Source: Agrocybe praecox
Lineage: Eukaryota; Basidiomycota; Agaricomycetes; Agaricales; Agrocybaceae
DNA: 64,000 bases
NCBI GenBank assembly: GCA_964017145.1
Contig: OZ024840.1
Location: 3,658,001 to 3,722,000, forward strand
Direction of reading: 5' to 3'
The notes below the pieces were generated by a model that searched no databases, had not been told where the DNA came from, and saw only the letters and a program-made list of their open reading frames with translations. This document shows positions 37,113 through 49,273 of this stretch, piece by piece. The position numbers were made by a program, and so were the translations under genes. Within the stretch, counting starts at the first letter, position 1, and every line of letters begins with the position of its first letter.

Positions 37113-40063
37113 ATGGAACCTGCTTCCTCTTCGACTACTAGTGCTTCAGGACGCATGAAACGCGTGTTGCCTGCGCGATCCAGACGAGGAGGGCCTGGGG
37201 TTGGGAATTGTGATTCAGACATATTGATTTTGGAGACGTACAAACGCCAATGTGAGTTCTCCATCTAATCCTTTTCAATGGAACTCATGTCTTCTTCCCT
37301 TCCGTTTTCGCAGACGAGACCGAACCCATTATGCCATTTGACGCAAAATTCTGGCTCACCACCAATTCCGAAGACGCAGTCGATTCGCCAGAATCTTCTG
37401 CGGCAGGAATTCGCTTGAATACAGTAGCAAATGACCGCTACTTTGCGCGCCCGGAGGTTCTTAGAGCCTTCCGTGAACAGCAACTGATTCAAACTCCCGA
37501 ATTTGAGAGCATTGAAGAGTCGTCTACTGTTGGGGGGCGCATGAGACCTAGAGGGGCTGAAGATGTATGTTCTAACAACGCCCTTACCGTTTGTATCTCT
37601 TTCTAATTTTCTGTCATTCTTTGCTTGACTATCAACCAGGAATTAGCAGAAACCTCCGATGCTGCTTATGAAAAACGGCATAGGAAATTTGAAACTCTGG
37701 AAAAACGGCAACGTTTGCGAGAGAAAGAGAAGCTTAGACACGAGCATTACAAACTCAAAGAAAGAATCGAGCAGTTGCGAGTTATGGACAGTACAGCATT
37801 CATGTCTGTCCCAGCATCTTCTTTCTCTCCCCCACCCCCCCAAGCCACACCTGAAATGGACGAAATGGTTGCTTCGGCTAGTCCTTATGCTTTTCTGACC
37901 GGTGTAGCCCACGCAGAAGGTGAAAGGCGCCGAAAGGAGATGCTAGACACTGCGTACAAGTTGGAGAAAAGATACGCGTACCTCCTTCCTCCCGACCGTG
38001 TTCGCAATAAAACCGTGGATTCTACTCCGGCAGAGACTTCAAAAACACAAACGGATAGCCGGGACGAAGACTCAGACAATGAAAGGATTGCCCACGCGGC
38101 TGGCCTTACAAAAAAAGATGGAGAAAATACCAAAATTCGACAATATATCAGGTCTAGTACGTCTACCACTCCGGCTCCCTCCCCTGCGGCCTCCAAACCT
38201 CCCAAGAAAACTCGAGGACCTGGCAAGCAAACTGCTTCTTCTCGGTTGGGAAAGGGTAGCATCTCAACTCCTTCTGGTCTTGTCCCTATAGACCACCGAT
38301 CTCATGAGTCAAGCCCGTTCGTGGACATCGAGATGCGTACTCCGGAACCTATTCTACCAAATATTTTTACACCAAGTCCTATGCCTCTGCCAGAGGCACC
38401 TCTTCCAAGTGTCGATGCTGACGGCTTAGGGTTTGCGGTTCCAGCAGAAAACGGGCAAATGCAGAACGGACAGGCGCATCCCTCTGAAATTCCTCACGAA
38501 CCTTCGCATGACATCTTTGTCCAGGAAGTCGCTGAAACTGCCGCTGTCGAGTCTCTTATTGCGCCTGATGTCGAACCCATTGTCACACCTTCCATTGAGC
38601 CCATCTTAGAGTCAGTGCCTGATCCCGTGCTTACACCCATCCTCGAGCCTGTTGTCAAACATATTCCAGAGCCTCTTCGGGTTGTCGGACCCGTCGTCGA
38701 GCCCGTCACGGAGGCTGCTATGGAGCCCGCTGTTGAGCATATTGTCGAACCTGCTGTTGATCCCGTTGTCGAACCTTCCGTGGATACTACTAGTAGGGTA
38801 AATGTGACAGATCTCCCAGACTCAGAAAAGGTGTCTGCAGAAGCCGGAAGTATTCAAGTAGTTCCCGCCGAATCAGAGTCAGAGCCAGAGCCCCAACAAG
38901 TAGTCGAGCATGCTCCTGAGCCAGTCGCGCCTCCTGTCGTTATGCCCAAAAGACGTGGAAGGAAACCCAAAAATCCGCCTCCTGTTCCCGGGGTTGGCCT
39001 TGGAACCGCACGAATCATTATTCCTGCTCAGCCTGCAAATCCAAATACCGAATCATTCAGCTCCACAATTAAGCCAAAGGGCAAGCGTGGTAGGAAACCA
39101 AAGCTACATCCCGAACAGGCCCCGGCCTCAGTCTCAGTTTCAGTGGACGCTCAGCAGGAAAGCGAAGGTATTGCCGAAATCTCTGCTAGGATGGAAAATG
39201 CGATGGTCGCCGATGATCAACCAGTTCATAACGAGAAAATGGAGTTACCTCCGATCGCAGTGTTGGACCAAGAGACTGCAGAACATGCTACTTCCTTCGA
39301 GCCGCAAGCTGAATCTATCTCGTTAGTTGATAGGCGCCCTTATAAACGACGAAAGCATACAGCTGATTCATCAGTCCGCACACCATCTGCACAACCTGAA
39401 AGCAGTTCAGCCGCCGTAGGCAAGCGTAGGCCGAAAGGGCAGGTGTTCCAAACTTACACGTCGACAATCACACGTCAAACCGAAACGACGACAAGCATAC
39501 TGTTCATGACTGCATTGCGGAAGCCATCTCTGAAACTGAAACCAGTACGTCGCCATGCCTGGGGATTAGAGGTTCCTAAATTCAAAGAAATATACGAATA
39601 CGAAATTCCGGAATATATCTTCGAAGTCGAGAATCAGACTCCTCATCCTGACGCCGATACAACCAAAACTGAACAAGAACAAGAATACACAGAACCAGTT
39701 GAAGAGGATGACGAGGATAAGGACGAACTTATGGACGAGGATCAACCTGTCACCTCCGACATTACAGAGCCAGAGAAACCAGAGCCAGAATCAGAAGACG
39801 AGACTGAGCCCATGCAAGTAGATGCACCTCCAGACGATGCGTATGCAAACATACACTCGCCTGATGACTTTTCCGACGACACCGATCCAGATAAATCTGG
39901 TCATATGGTAGTCGATGGGCCCGGGCAGGAGGCGGGCACAATCACTCCGCACGACAGTGCCGCAACTTCACCTGCCCCTACGATTCCAGATCCTGAGGTC
40001 CCTATCATACCAAGGGTAATCTCTCACCCTACAGAGGAAGAAGAGGAACAGCTTGAATGGTAA
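37113..40063 (+). CDS. SAS4/PEHE-like chromatin protein with AT-hooks
   Basis: Three exons. The ATG at 37113 (MEPASSSTTSASGRMKRVLP) is followed by ILETYKRQ-YETEPIMPFDA. A coiled basic segment, AYEKRHRKFETLEKRQRLRE then HYKLKERIEQLRVMDSTAF, matches the layout of the SAS4/PEHE region that contacts MYST histone acetyltransferases. A long disordered part follows: a Glu-Pro-Val repeat (about 38560-38800), two AT-hook-like motifs (KRRGRKPKNPP and KGKRGRKPKLHP), KSPL-type charged sequence and an acidic C-terminus ending EEEEEQLEW, stop at 40061. About 950 residues. A nuclear acetyltransferase-complex subunit is the best guess. Similarity rests on one short segment, so confidence is moderate. Confidence 0.55.
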
Positions 40064-40275
40064 TGCTTTCGTCGTCGTTTTCCCCCCCTTCTTCTCCAGT
40101 GCCAGTACTTGCGGTGTTCACTTGATACCATACTCTTTTTCTTTTTTTTCTTCCTTAAATTATGGAGAGAAGTGGTTTCTATTAGTTTATTGAAAATATG
40201 TATATTTTTCGTTTATAAATACGTATGTCTAGTCCCCTCCTCTAGAGTATGACATGTACTGCCACGATGTTCGCA

Positions 40276-41695
40276 TTAAGCCCTAACCGGCGTCTGTTTT
40301 GAACGTTGTGTCGATGCAATAATAATATCGAGTGCACTTCTTCTTTGAGGGGGAGAAACATCCGGACGATGGGCAAGGACTGCCTTAGCTAGATTGAAAG
40401 GACCTAACTGATCTGGAGGGGTCGAGTAGAAGAAACTGGGCTTGCCAACGTGATGGGCGTAAACAGCCCCAATGTGGGACCCGGTTTTCTTGGAAGAAAT
40501 AGCGACTGCGTTCTGTGAGGCCAGGATAGAAGGTTGGAAGATTTCGAAAAGGTTGCTAGAAATCGTTTCAGGACCAGTAAATGCAGGGCCGACATTTTCC
40601 TCGCCGTCCTCAATTTCAAACGTCTCATTGGCTGATTCTGGACCAGGTACGAGAGACCCAGATGATGGAGTTCTGTTTTTCTTACGAGTGCGGCGCTCGC
40701 GGATTTCTTCATGGGCAGAATTCAGGCGGGCCATACGAGCTGCCTTCCTCTGAGCAATGGAATCCCGAAGTTCTGGTTTCAAGTTTGAATCCTCTATGCC
40801 CTCGATATTTCGTCTCAGTTTCAACTCCTCGGCCTGGCGGCGTAGACGGTTTTCTCTCCTTCTTGCGGCGGACTCTGCCACAAGCTCCTCTTGGCTTAGG
40901 GGTTTTGTGTCGAGCACCAAGCCCTCCTTGACAAGTTGCTCTCGACTTTTGTAGATGGTTGATGCAATCTGCTCCCGTACTTCCGCATTTTGGAACATGG
41001 GTGAAGGCTCAACGTCCGATAGCTCGATGGTGTCTTCGTCCTCTTCAAGCTCAGCTTCTTGATTTTCAGCCAGTTCAGGTAACGTTTCTTCTAGAGTATT
41101 AGCCACGACTTCCGACAGACGGAGATCGACTGGCTCTTCGGTGGCGACCTCTACTCTTGGTGTCACTGGAGGATGTTGTTCAGGTTGACGTCGAGTAAAG
41201 GTTTTGTGAGGAAGAGCAGTAGGAGAGCGCTCTCTCCGCAGTTCATTGTTCCTGGAATGCCCTGCTTGTGGTCGCGTTGTTAAAGGCACAGAGCCGACCT
41301 TGAAATTGGATGCAACCTGCACAACCTTGGACATGTCGGACATGGGCATAATTTGGTCAATGGCAGCTTTAGCCCTCGCAGTTTCCCTAGCAATTCGGAC
41401 TTCCTTTCTTCGTCTCGTAATTTCCTCGATATGTTCACGAGCAGCAGCTGAAAGAGGCTCAGATTTGACGGGCTCGGGCTTGGGTTCGACTTTGGGTGTC
41501 CGGCGAGCTAGCCGACTAGCCAAACTCTTCGCTGGGGCATTCTTGAGATAGCTAATGTCGGCTTCATACTTCTTCCTCCTTGTCTCTTCTTCCTTCACTT
41601 TCTCCTGAATTTCCTGTCTGCTGGCTACGCGACCGAGTGCGATGAGCTTTGCGGCTTTCTAGACACGCAAGGAAACTTACGGATGATAATACCAT
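40276..41695 (-). CDS. Unknown charged protein
   Basis: A short first exon (ATG at 41695, MVLSS) joins a 1.3 kb exon through KAAKLIALGRVASRQEIQEK. The product is about 460 residues, very rich in Lys/Arg/Glu, with helical blocks (AREHIEEITRRRKEVRIARE; AARRRENRLRRQAEELKLRR) that look like coiled coils. A more conserved-looking C-terminal end holds GAVYAHHVGKPSFFYSTPPD, then ALDIIIASTQRSKQTPVRA, stop at 40276. No family is recognised. The gene is convergent with the SAS4-like gene and diverges from the palmitoyltransferase across 306 bp. Basic composition suggests a nuclear or nucleic-acid role, but that is only an inference. Confidence 0.6.
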
Positions 41696-42001
41696 CCCAC
41701 TCGGAGACAATTTTGCCCTTAACCGTGGAATACTGGCATATCCTTGAAGCTGAAGATCTCAAGGCAGGACGGGCTGAACCCACGCAATGCATATTGCTTT
41801 ATAGGCCACCGCGAGTAAACGGATGACCGCGCTAGGCTTGAGTTTGGTAGAAACTTGTCGTATTTGTGGTTGTATCTTTCGGGGGTCTTTTGCCTGACGC
41901 GTCGCGTATGTCGCAGAAGCGTGACACATTGGTGTGACACATGCAAATGGACAAGCACCGACTCACCGTCGTTCACAGTGGTCCCGGTCAGCTCTCATCT
42001 C
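41696..42001. promoter_or_regulatory. Divergent promoter, unknown protein / PFA4
   Basis: 306 bp between opposite start codons. No clear TATA box, and no other feature seen. Confidence 0.4.
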
Positions 42002-43976
42002 ATGCATCCAATTCTTGGGCGTCTCATCGTCAATTTCGTTCTTTGCCTTATTTGTTTTATCGCCTACTCTTCTCAGATATTTATTATATGGCCATGGTAC
42101 GGGCGTGAGCTATCCGTTGAGCTGCTTACTCTTCTCGTCCCTTTCAAGTGAGCATCTATACTAGGACTGCGATGTCCGCATAACCGAATGAATATGTCAT
42201 TTCCAGTGTATTTGTCGGTCTACTCCTTTGGAACTACTTTCTATGTGTATTCACGGATCCTGGGCGAGTTCCAAATGGATGGGTACGTTTTACTGAAGCG
42301 TCAGGAAGCCTGTCAGTACTCAATCCAACTAGCAACCCGATACAAACACGGACGGGTACGAAGTAAAGAAATTAACGGGAACGCCACGCTACTGCCGCAT
42401 GTGTTCCAACTATAAACCTCCTAGAGCTCACCATTGCAGGCAATGTAAAAGGTCAGTAATGCCATTTACACCTCCACCATCTTCTCTGAACATGGCTTTA
42501 GATGTGTTTTGAGAATGGGTGTGCCTTCATGCGAACAGCGATCCATCTCTGTGTATTAAATCATCGTAACAGACCACCACTGCCCTTGGATTAACAACTG
42601 CGTCGGTCACTTCAACTATGGTCATTTCATAAGATTCCTCTTCTTCGTGGACGTGGCCTGTTCCTACCATCTTACCATGGTCACCAAAAGAGTGTTGTAT
42701 TCTATGGGGCCACACTATTGGGTAGGACCTTACGCCCTTTGCTTGTCGCTTATCTCATTTATCTTTCATTTTCTCTCCTAGGACGACCCCTCCACGTTAG
42801 AATTGGTTATGATTATTATGAACTATGTGGCCTGTGTTCCGGTCTTACTGGCCGTCGGTGGATTCAGGTGACCGCTCTTACAGTCTCGGCAGTTTGATGA
42901 ATATAGCTAATGTCAAGTTTATTTAGCATATACCATCTGTTTGCTTTACTTGGAAACTCTACGACTATCGAAGGTTGGGAGAAGGACAAAGTTTCTGTTC
43001 TAGTCAGGAGAGGGAAAGCAAGAGAGGCTCGTCTCCTTTTATCTTTATTGTGATCTTCGCTGATTTACATTTTCTCAATAGGTTAAATTTCCGTATGTAA
43101 GTACTGTACTGGGTTCGGAAATAGCCATTGTACTGATTCCTACGTTCAGGATCTCGGAAAACGACGAAACATTGAATCCGTCCTTGGAAAAAACCCGTTG
43201 TTTTGGTGTTTTCCCAGTCAAACTCCAGGGTCTGGCTTGAAATACGAGCTCTCAAATTCTGAGGGTGAGTTGGTGCATTTTACAACATTCTTTTCCCGGC
43301 CACGCTTGAATAAGGATCCCACCCATCTCGCATGAGGATCTATGTGAGTGGAAACATTACGTTCCTCAAAAAATGTAAGCGCTCATTTAATGATCAGATC
43401 CCCCTTCCCCTTCCCCATCTTTTGACTTGTGACAATGAACATAATGTTTTTTTGCCACTTTTAGGGACTGAATGGCCTGCCAGGGAAGCATCCGAGACAT
43501 CGTCTGAGGGAAGCACTGATGCACAAGATCCAACGTCGGGTTCTTCGCCCTGGACGTATGAGAATGGGTCTGTAAACCCTGCACTGCAGCCTTCCAATTC
43601 CAACCTCCGGTCAAGGAAACGTAAAATACGACAGAAGATACCTGGCGCTTCTTCGTTGCCTCCTTACCATCCCGACTATCGAGAAGACGAGCAAGAAGTT
43701 GCTTACGAATCCTATTCAGATTCCGAAGAGAGTGATAGTTCTGACGTTGTCCAGAAATTGAGCGCAAACCGCGTTCGAAGAGGCTCTGAGGGGTATGAAA
43801 TTCACCAGGAGAGCCGGGATGAGATGCTTAGGCGGTACTTGAGAGAAGTTGGAGAAGATCCGGATAGATATCTTCGTTATATTCCGCAGCCCGACGAGGA
43901 TGATGAACTGGACGAAGAAGATAATGTGCCGTTAGCATCTTACCGGGTGGCAAATGAAACTGCTAAAACGAAGTAA
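42002..43976 (+). CDS. PFA4: DHHC palmitoyltransferase, Pfa4-type
   Basis: An ER membrane protein S-acyltransferase; yeast Pfa4 palmitoylates chitin synthase Chs3. The ATG at 42002 gives two hydrophobic helices ([20 protein letters not shown] and [18 protein letters not shown]). The zinc/DHHC region follows: [22 protein letters not shown] on a 17-nt exon, [30 protein letters not shown] and [18 protein letters not shown], typical of Pfa4, come later. An acidic, Ser-rich C-terminal extension (from about 43465) ends ANETAKTK, stop at 43974. Many introns; the D of DHHC is split across one. The tail is basidiomycete-like low complexity. Confidence 0.9.
42502..42518 (+). other. 17-nt micro-exon before DHHC in the palmitoyltransferase
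   Basis: It encodes C-V-L-R-M plus the first base of the DHHC Asp. It is flanked by a TTTAG acceptor and a GTGTGC donor; phase 2 in and phase 1 out keep the frame with CKR and HHC. Confidence 0.7.
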
Positions 43977-44282
43977 TTTGTACACATATATCACCCACCC
44001 CAAACCCCACGTATTGGACACTGTTGTTATACTCGGTTATTAGTTATATATGTACTCTATAATGTGCGTAACCGCGATTAATTGATGGGCATAAAATAGC
44101 GTAAACCGTCCCAAGATGCAAGAGGCCTGCCAATGTAGTAAAAACGAGGAAATACGAATGAATATGGTACAGTACAAAAAATGAAATGTGCATTGTGATA
44201 CAATTGATGATGATGATGAAGGAATGGTATCTGGAGTAAATGGAGCATTCGAGAGCTGGAATGGGATGGTGTAGCCCCATAA
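43977..44282. other. Convergent 3' intergenic
   Basis: An AT-rich 3' flank shared by the palmitoyltransferase (+) and the GW-repeat gene (-). No coding sequence. Confidence 0.4.
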
Positions 44283-46604
44283 CTATTGATCCCGTTGGGG
44301 TAAATGAGTTTGCGTGAGTGGTGTAACACGTTTTATAACGGCTTCAGCTCGCTCGTTAATCTTCTTGATCAGCGCAACTATCTGGTCTTCCACTTTTACC
44401 CGATTGTCGTCGCTCCCCTTCCGTATTGCGTCAAGGATAGGAAGGGCTTCGTCCGTTATTTGTTTGAGGACAACTGGGCGTATGTGCTCGTAAAGCTCGT
44501 CAATGGTGATTGATGTGACAGGTGGGTTGAGGGAAGGTGTAGAAGGACCTCCAGGTGGTTTGCCAATTTCCATCTCGAGTCTCCTCACGGTCTCAGCGAG
44601 TTCGTTGATGTCGGATTCGTCAGCTTGCTGCTCAGTATATAGTTGGTCAAGTTGTTGCTCGGCCTGGTGGGTTTTGCGATATCAATATTGAGCGCTTAAC
44701 ATATCTCAAGGATTAAAAATCAAAACAATGAACTCACCCACTCGCACGTGCGAAACATCCTTTCGTTTTCTTGTGTTACAGAAATAATATGCTCTTGAAT
44801 CTCGTGGAATTCCAGTGTCAAAGCTGTTATCTGATCTGCCTCACGTTTGAGAGTCTCTCCTACTTCGTCTGCGTCAGAGCGCAAGAGAGCAATTTTGTCA
44901 AGCAGTGCCCCGCAGTCTTCGTCCTCTTCATTTGGTAGCGGATCGAGCGTGACATTGATGTCTCTGTTGATGTATACCTGTTCGAAAAGGGAGGTGTTTA
45001 TCCCATCCAACCTTTCCTCCATCAAGTTTATTTCGTTGATGAGCTTTTGCAATCCCGAACGGAAATTTGGCTCTTCATTCTCCTTTTCATCTGCCTGACG
45101 GTCGGTTTCCGTTGTCATGAGCTTGTGTAAATCTTTGACCCATAGCCGTACATCATCAACATAATGCTTAACTTTCTCCTTGGTGACTTCTGGATGTAAG
45201 GCCTTGAATTCTGTTGCGAATCCCGGTAATTTGAGTAACGCCTTTAGGTTTGCATCACGAGTACGCGATGCATCGTATAACTTCTTCCTTTGTTGTGTCA
45301 TTATTTCGTCTAGCTTCTGGCGCCCAGCAAGGCTTGCTCGCTCATATGCATGAGATACTTGAGTTCGTTTCCACCGCTCGTCATCACTTAAAGCATAGCG
45401 GTACAGGACTTCGGAAACGGTGAGATCAAACATTTTACTAGAGATATGTCAAGGTAGAGGTCGAGATGAGAATAAAGGGGATTGACATACGAGAGGATAT
45501 CTTGAAATAGATTTACACGCCCTTTGCTGCCCACATATTGCTTGGTGTTGGTCATTGCTGGAGAATCCGCCCCACTTGCGCGACCGGCGGGGAGCTTTGC
45601 AGCCTTGTTTGCTGATAGCTCCAGAGCAGCTTTCTGTAGATTTCCAGCCGATAGGAGAGCGGAGCTCATGCGTCTAGAAGACGAACTTGCTGAGGCTGAA
45701 GCTGGCACCTTGGAGGATGATGGGGTTGTGATAGAGATAGGAGATGCAAGAGAAGGATAGGGTGATCGAGTATCTGTTTGCAGTTGCGGCAGCTCCTTTC
45801 GTCTTGCATGATTTGAATTGTCATTATTATCGGCGCGGGGTGCTGGCGGCGGCGGAGGCGCTCCCCAGCCTGTCTGTGTAGGAGTCGAATTTGCCATGAT
45901 GACATCTTCTTTTTTCTTTTCTTTTCCTTTACTCGCGTTCCAAGCGTCGGCTGAACCTGTTTCTCCCCAGCCAGAACCACCACCGCCCCAGGCAGGAACA
46001 GTTGCATTTGTAGGGGTTGCATTTGAGGTATCCTTGTCGGGCGACGTACCCCAGCCACTTGCGGCACCACTTGCCCAGCCACTGTCAGAAGATCCCCAAC
46101 CCCCAGCTGAGTTGTTAGTTGTACTGGATTCTTTGGAAATTATTGCCCCCCAACTTGCTGCTAAACCGGATGATGATCCAGGCTCTGGTAGCTTCCCCCA
46201 ACCTGAGTTTGTCGTAGTGTCCCTTTCTGCTCCTTTATCGACACTAGAATTTGAAAAAGGTTTGTCCCTTGGCCAACCACTATCCATTCTTCTGGGTTGC
46301 GAGTTGGAAAAGCTGCCTGAAGATGCTCTTCCACCACCACCGCCAACCTAGAATATCCATGTTCGCAAACTTTGAAAGGCGGAAGGAGTAATTGAGAGAA
46401 GCGTACTTTGCGTGACCGAGAAGCTTGGGACCAACGTGGATCATTAGGATGGGTGAAGGTGCAGTCGTTCCCTTTGTAGCAACCTCGCCCTGTAGCTTTA
46501 CCATCATCATCGAAGTGCTGGATCAAGAAATAAGTGGTTGCTAGATCAAGATCAAGTTTTATATACTCGCCATGCACCGGATATTTGGATAAGACATCCT
46601 GGGC
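44283..46604 (-). CDS. GW/WG-repeat protein with zinc-finger-like motif and coiled coil
   Basis: The N-terminal exon contains HFDDDGKATGRGCYKGNDCTFTHPNDPRW, partly quoted as GRGCYKGNDCTFTH, a CCCH-type finger whose first Cys was not located. A Gly/Ser/Trp-rich stretch (46290-45850) follows with about nine GW or WG pairs (SGWGKLPEPG, GGWGSSDSGWASG, SGWGETGS, TGWGAPPPP). A Ser-rich region and SKGRVNLFQDILS lead into a long coiled coil (VSEVLYRYALSDDERWKRTQ; QKLINEINLMEERLDG; TLEFHEIQEHIISVTQENE), ending TQTHLPQRDQ, stop at 44283. The 5' end is unresolved: no in-frame ATG was found and a short upstream exon overlapping the Trm6 promoter is likely. The finger plus Trp repeats suggests an RNA- or Argonaute-linked adaptor; Nup42-like is an alternative. 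Confidence 0.6.
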
Positions 46605-46742
46605 CTATGCAAAAGATGGAATCCTAGAGAAAGATGAATGGGTGTCCCCAAGAACAAGTGAACGAATTAAAAAGGGAAATGATTACATAGGCCACCAGTG
46701 ATCGAAATAATTTCTGTCCCTTTCCTTTCTACTATTTCCTTC

Positions 46743-48603
46743 ATGAGTACCTTGAAGCTTTCCAAGACAGAGCCAAAGCCCAGAAGCGAGGGAATACAAC
46801 CCGGAGATCAGGTCCTCTGCAGACTACCAAACGCCGAGGTCAGAAGTGTCAAAATCGAGAAAAACACGTTCGTTATCCGAGGTGTCTTGTGAGCTTTCGG
46901 CATCGGTGCTAACGTCAGTTCCAGTACTGTGGCCATCGGAAAATTTGGATCTTTCCATGCCAACGAGCTAATTGGTCAACCTTATGGTTTGGCGTACGAA
47001 ATTGTTGAGAAGAAACTCAAGCACCTGCCTCCACGGACGCTTGAAGAAGTCGGTACGGTATATCTAGTTACTGCCTCTGCCAATTCGTATTGAATTTTTA
47101 TTACAGAGGACACTGACGCCACGAACGAGCTTATCAATGACGGAGTCTTTGTACAGCCCTTGACTGTTGATGAAATTCAAGCCTTGAAGAAATCTGGTGT
47201 TCACGCATCTGTAAGTTGTAATTTTCCTACAACTTCACATACTTTTTTCACGCCCGTAGTAACCAGAATTACCATTGAACGTCAGGATATCATAAAAAAA
47301 CAAATAGAGCAACATGCAAACTACGCTTTGAAGACGGAGTATAGCAAGGACAAATATAAGAAGCGCAAGGAAGCAAAGTACGGCATGCTATCTCGCTTGT
47401 ATTGCTTTCTACTGATCCCTGTATCAGGTATTCCAAAACCTTCTCTACCATCGAGCCAACATTGTACAATGTCTGCGAATATTGGTGGTTGAAGGACCAG
47501 AGCCGTCTACGAGACTTGCGTATAGATTCCCTATCGCAGATGCTCAACATGGCAAACATCAGGCCTGGAGGGCGGCACCTTGCTGTCGATGATTCATCCG
47601 GTATCCTAGTAGCTGGTATCTTGGAGCGCATGGGAGGTTCGTCATTGTCGAGGATTGTTATCCAGACCAAGCAAATTAATATTGCAATAGGTGAAGGAAA
47701 GCTAATAACGATATGTCATACGGATTCACCTCCCGCATATCCCATCGTCACCCAAATGAATTTCGATCCATCAGCAACCGATATCCTAACGTCATTGAAC
47801 TGGGCCACCGCGGAGGAGGACTACGTTCCAAGTGCGTATTCATTCATTAATAAGGCGACGTAAATTTTTTCATATCTCTTCCAACCAGTACTTGCTTCCT
47901 CCGACGTACCCGAAGACCAAGCAAAATCAGAACGTCAAAAGAACCGTCTCAACAAACGGAAAACGATTTCTGAACTCCTACAAAACACCCGCGATGAACT
48001 ATTTTCTGGAGAATTCGAAAGGTTCGCTGGTTGATGCCTCTGATTTCATTTAAATTTTGGGCTAACAAACTCTGCAGTTTAGTAATATGTTCGGAATACG
48101 ATCCATATTCCATAATCGAAAAACTCTCCCCCTACCTAGCTGGATCGGCATCCATTGTCGTCCACAGCCCTTATTCTCAAGTGTGGCATTCCATGTTCTG
48201 TACAAAGCTATCTCTATACTGAATCTTGCTTTAGATAATCGTTGAGCTACAAGCAAAGATGCGCAGCATGCCTCAATATTTATGTCCTAGCGTGACAGAG
48301 GCCTGGACGAGAAAGTACCAGGTGCTTCCGGGTCGTACACATCCTATGATGGCCATGTCTGGCTCAGGAGGATTCATCATGAACGCAATCAAAATGTAAG
48401 TCTACTAAGGGGGAAATGAGCTATCTTGGTCCTGACCATTTTCTACTAGCTACGACGACCCAACAGCCGAAGGTGCCTTGATGCAGAGACGATCAAAACA
48501 TAAAAAGGCAAAAACCGAGGGTGAAAGCACCTCGGACCCCAGTACCCCAGTAATAGAAAATTCGCAAGCCGATACAGAAATGGCTGCCAGTGAAGCGAGT
48601 TAG
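46743..48603 (+). CDS. TRM6: tRNA m1A58 methyltransferase non-catalytic subunit Trm6
   Basis: Pairs with Trm61 to methylate A58 of tRNAs, including initiator tRNA, in the nucleus. The ATG at 46743 (MSTLKLSKTEPKPRSEG) is followed by IQPGDQVLCRLPNAEVRSVK, VAIGKFGSFHANELIGQPYG, a family signature, and LAYEIVEKKLKHLPPRTLEE. Later motifs are NDGVFVQPLTVDEIQALKKS, KYSKTFSTIEPTLYNVCEYW, LSQMLNMANIRPGGRHLAVD and a C-terminal SGGFIMNAIKIYD followed by a basic, then Ser/Thr-rich tail ending AASEAS, stop at 48601. Seven or more introns. The first junction has alternatives (GTTCGT at about 46868 gives a 51-nt intron). The N-terminus diverges from the GW-repeat gene. Confidence 0.92.
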
Positions 48604-49273
48604 ATTATTACACTATCTTTAACCAGACGCGGTTTTTCATATACGTTTATTTGGTCTCCATCCTTATTGTCCTTGAGTCTGTGCCTCGATAAACGATGTA
48701 ATAATTCTCCCCATTTCAACTCCATCTGTGCTCGCTTGGGCCCTGCATCTGCATCCTTTCATAAATTTAGTATAAACTGGAATACAATGGCTAGGCTTTG
48801 TCCGGGTCTCTCTTTCTCCATTTCAGCCTCCAATTTTCCTGTGGCATGCCCCAATGCCAATTCAGAGCGAGGATAAATGAGAACAGCGACGACGAAAAAA
48901 AAATGTTGCAAGGACTGACCCCGTGCGGCGTGATCCCGGTGTCGAATGGTAGCCTTCTCTACATAAGTGACAACTTTTCGTTTTCTTAGTCGTCATTGTC
49001 CACATCGTCCACCTTTCCCCCCCTCTCGCTGTGCTATTTAATATCTTTCGTATTTCCCCACTTTTTTTTGCGTTTCTCCGTAGCTGCGAGAGTACGTATT
49101 CTTGTTGGGAACTAGCTTGAAGTTGAAATACATGTCACCGATACATTGATTATATACATGTGAATTGGCTAAATACTTCAATCCGACAGAGAACGACATA
49201 GTAGCATAAAGATGGGACCTTGTCATAGAATGCGTTAGTATAGAGTGAAGGATCACTTGGCGTACATGCAGAT
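48604..49273. other. Convergent intergenic, Trm6 / F-box
   Basis: A 670 bp 3' flank with pyrimidine runs. Open frames here are short and unsupported. Confidence 0.4.
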
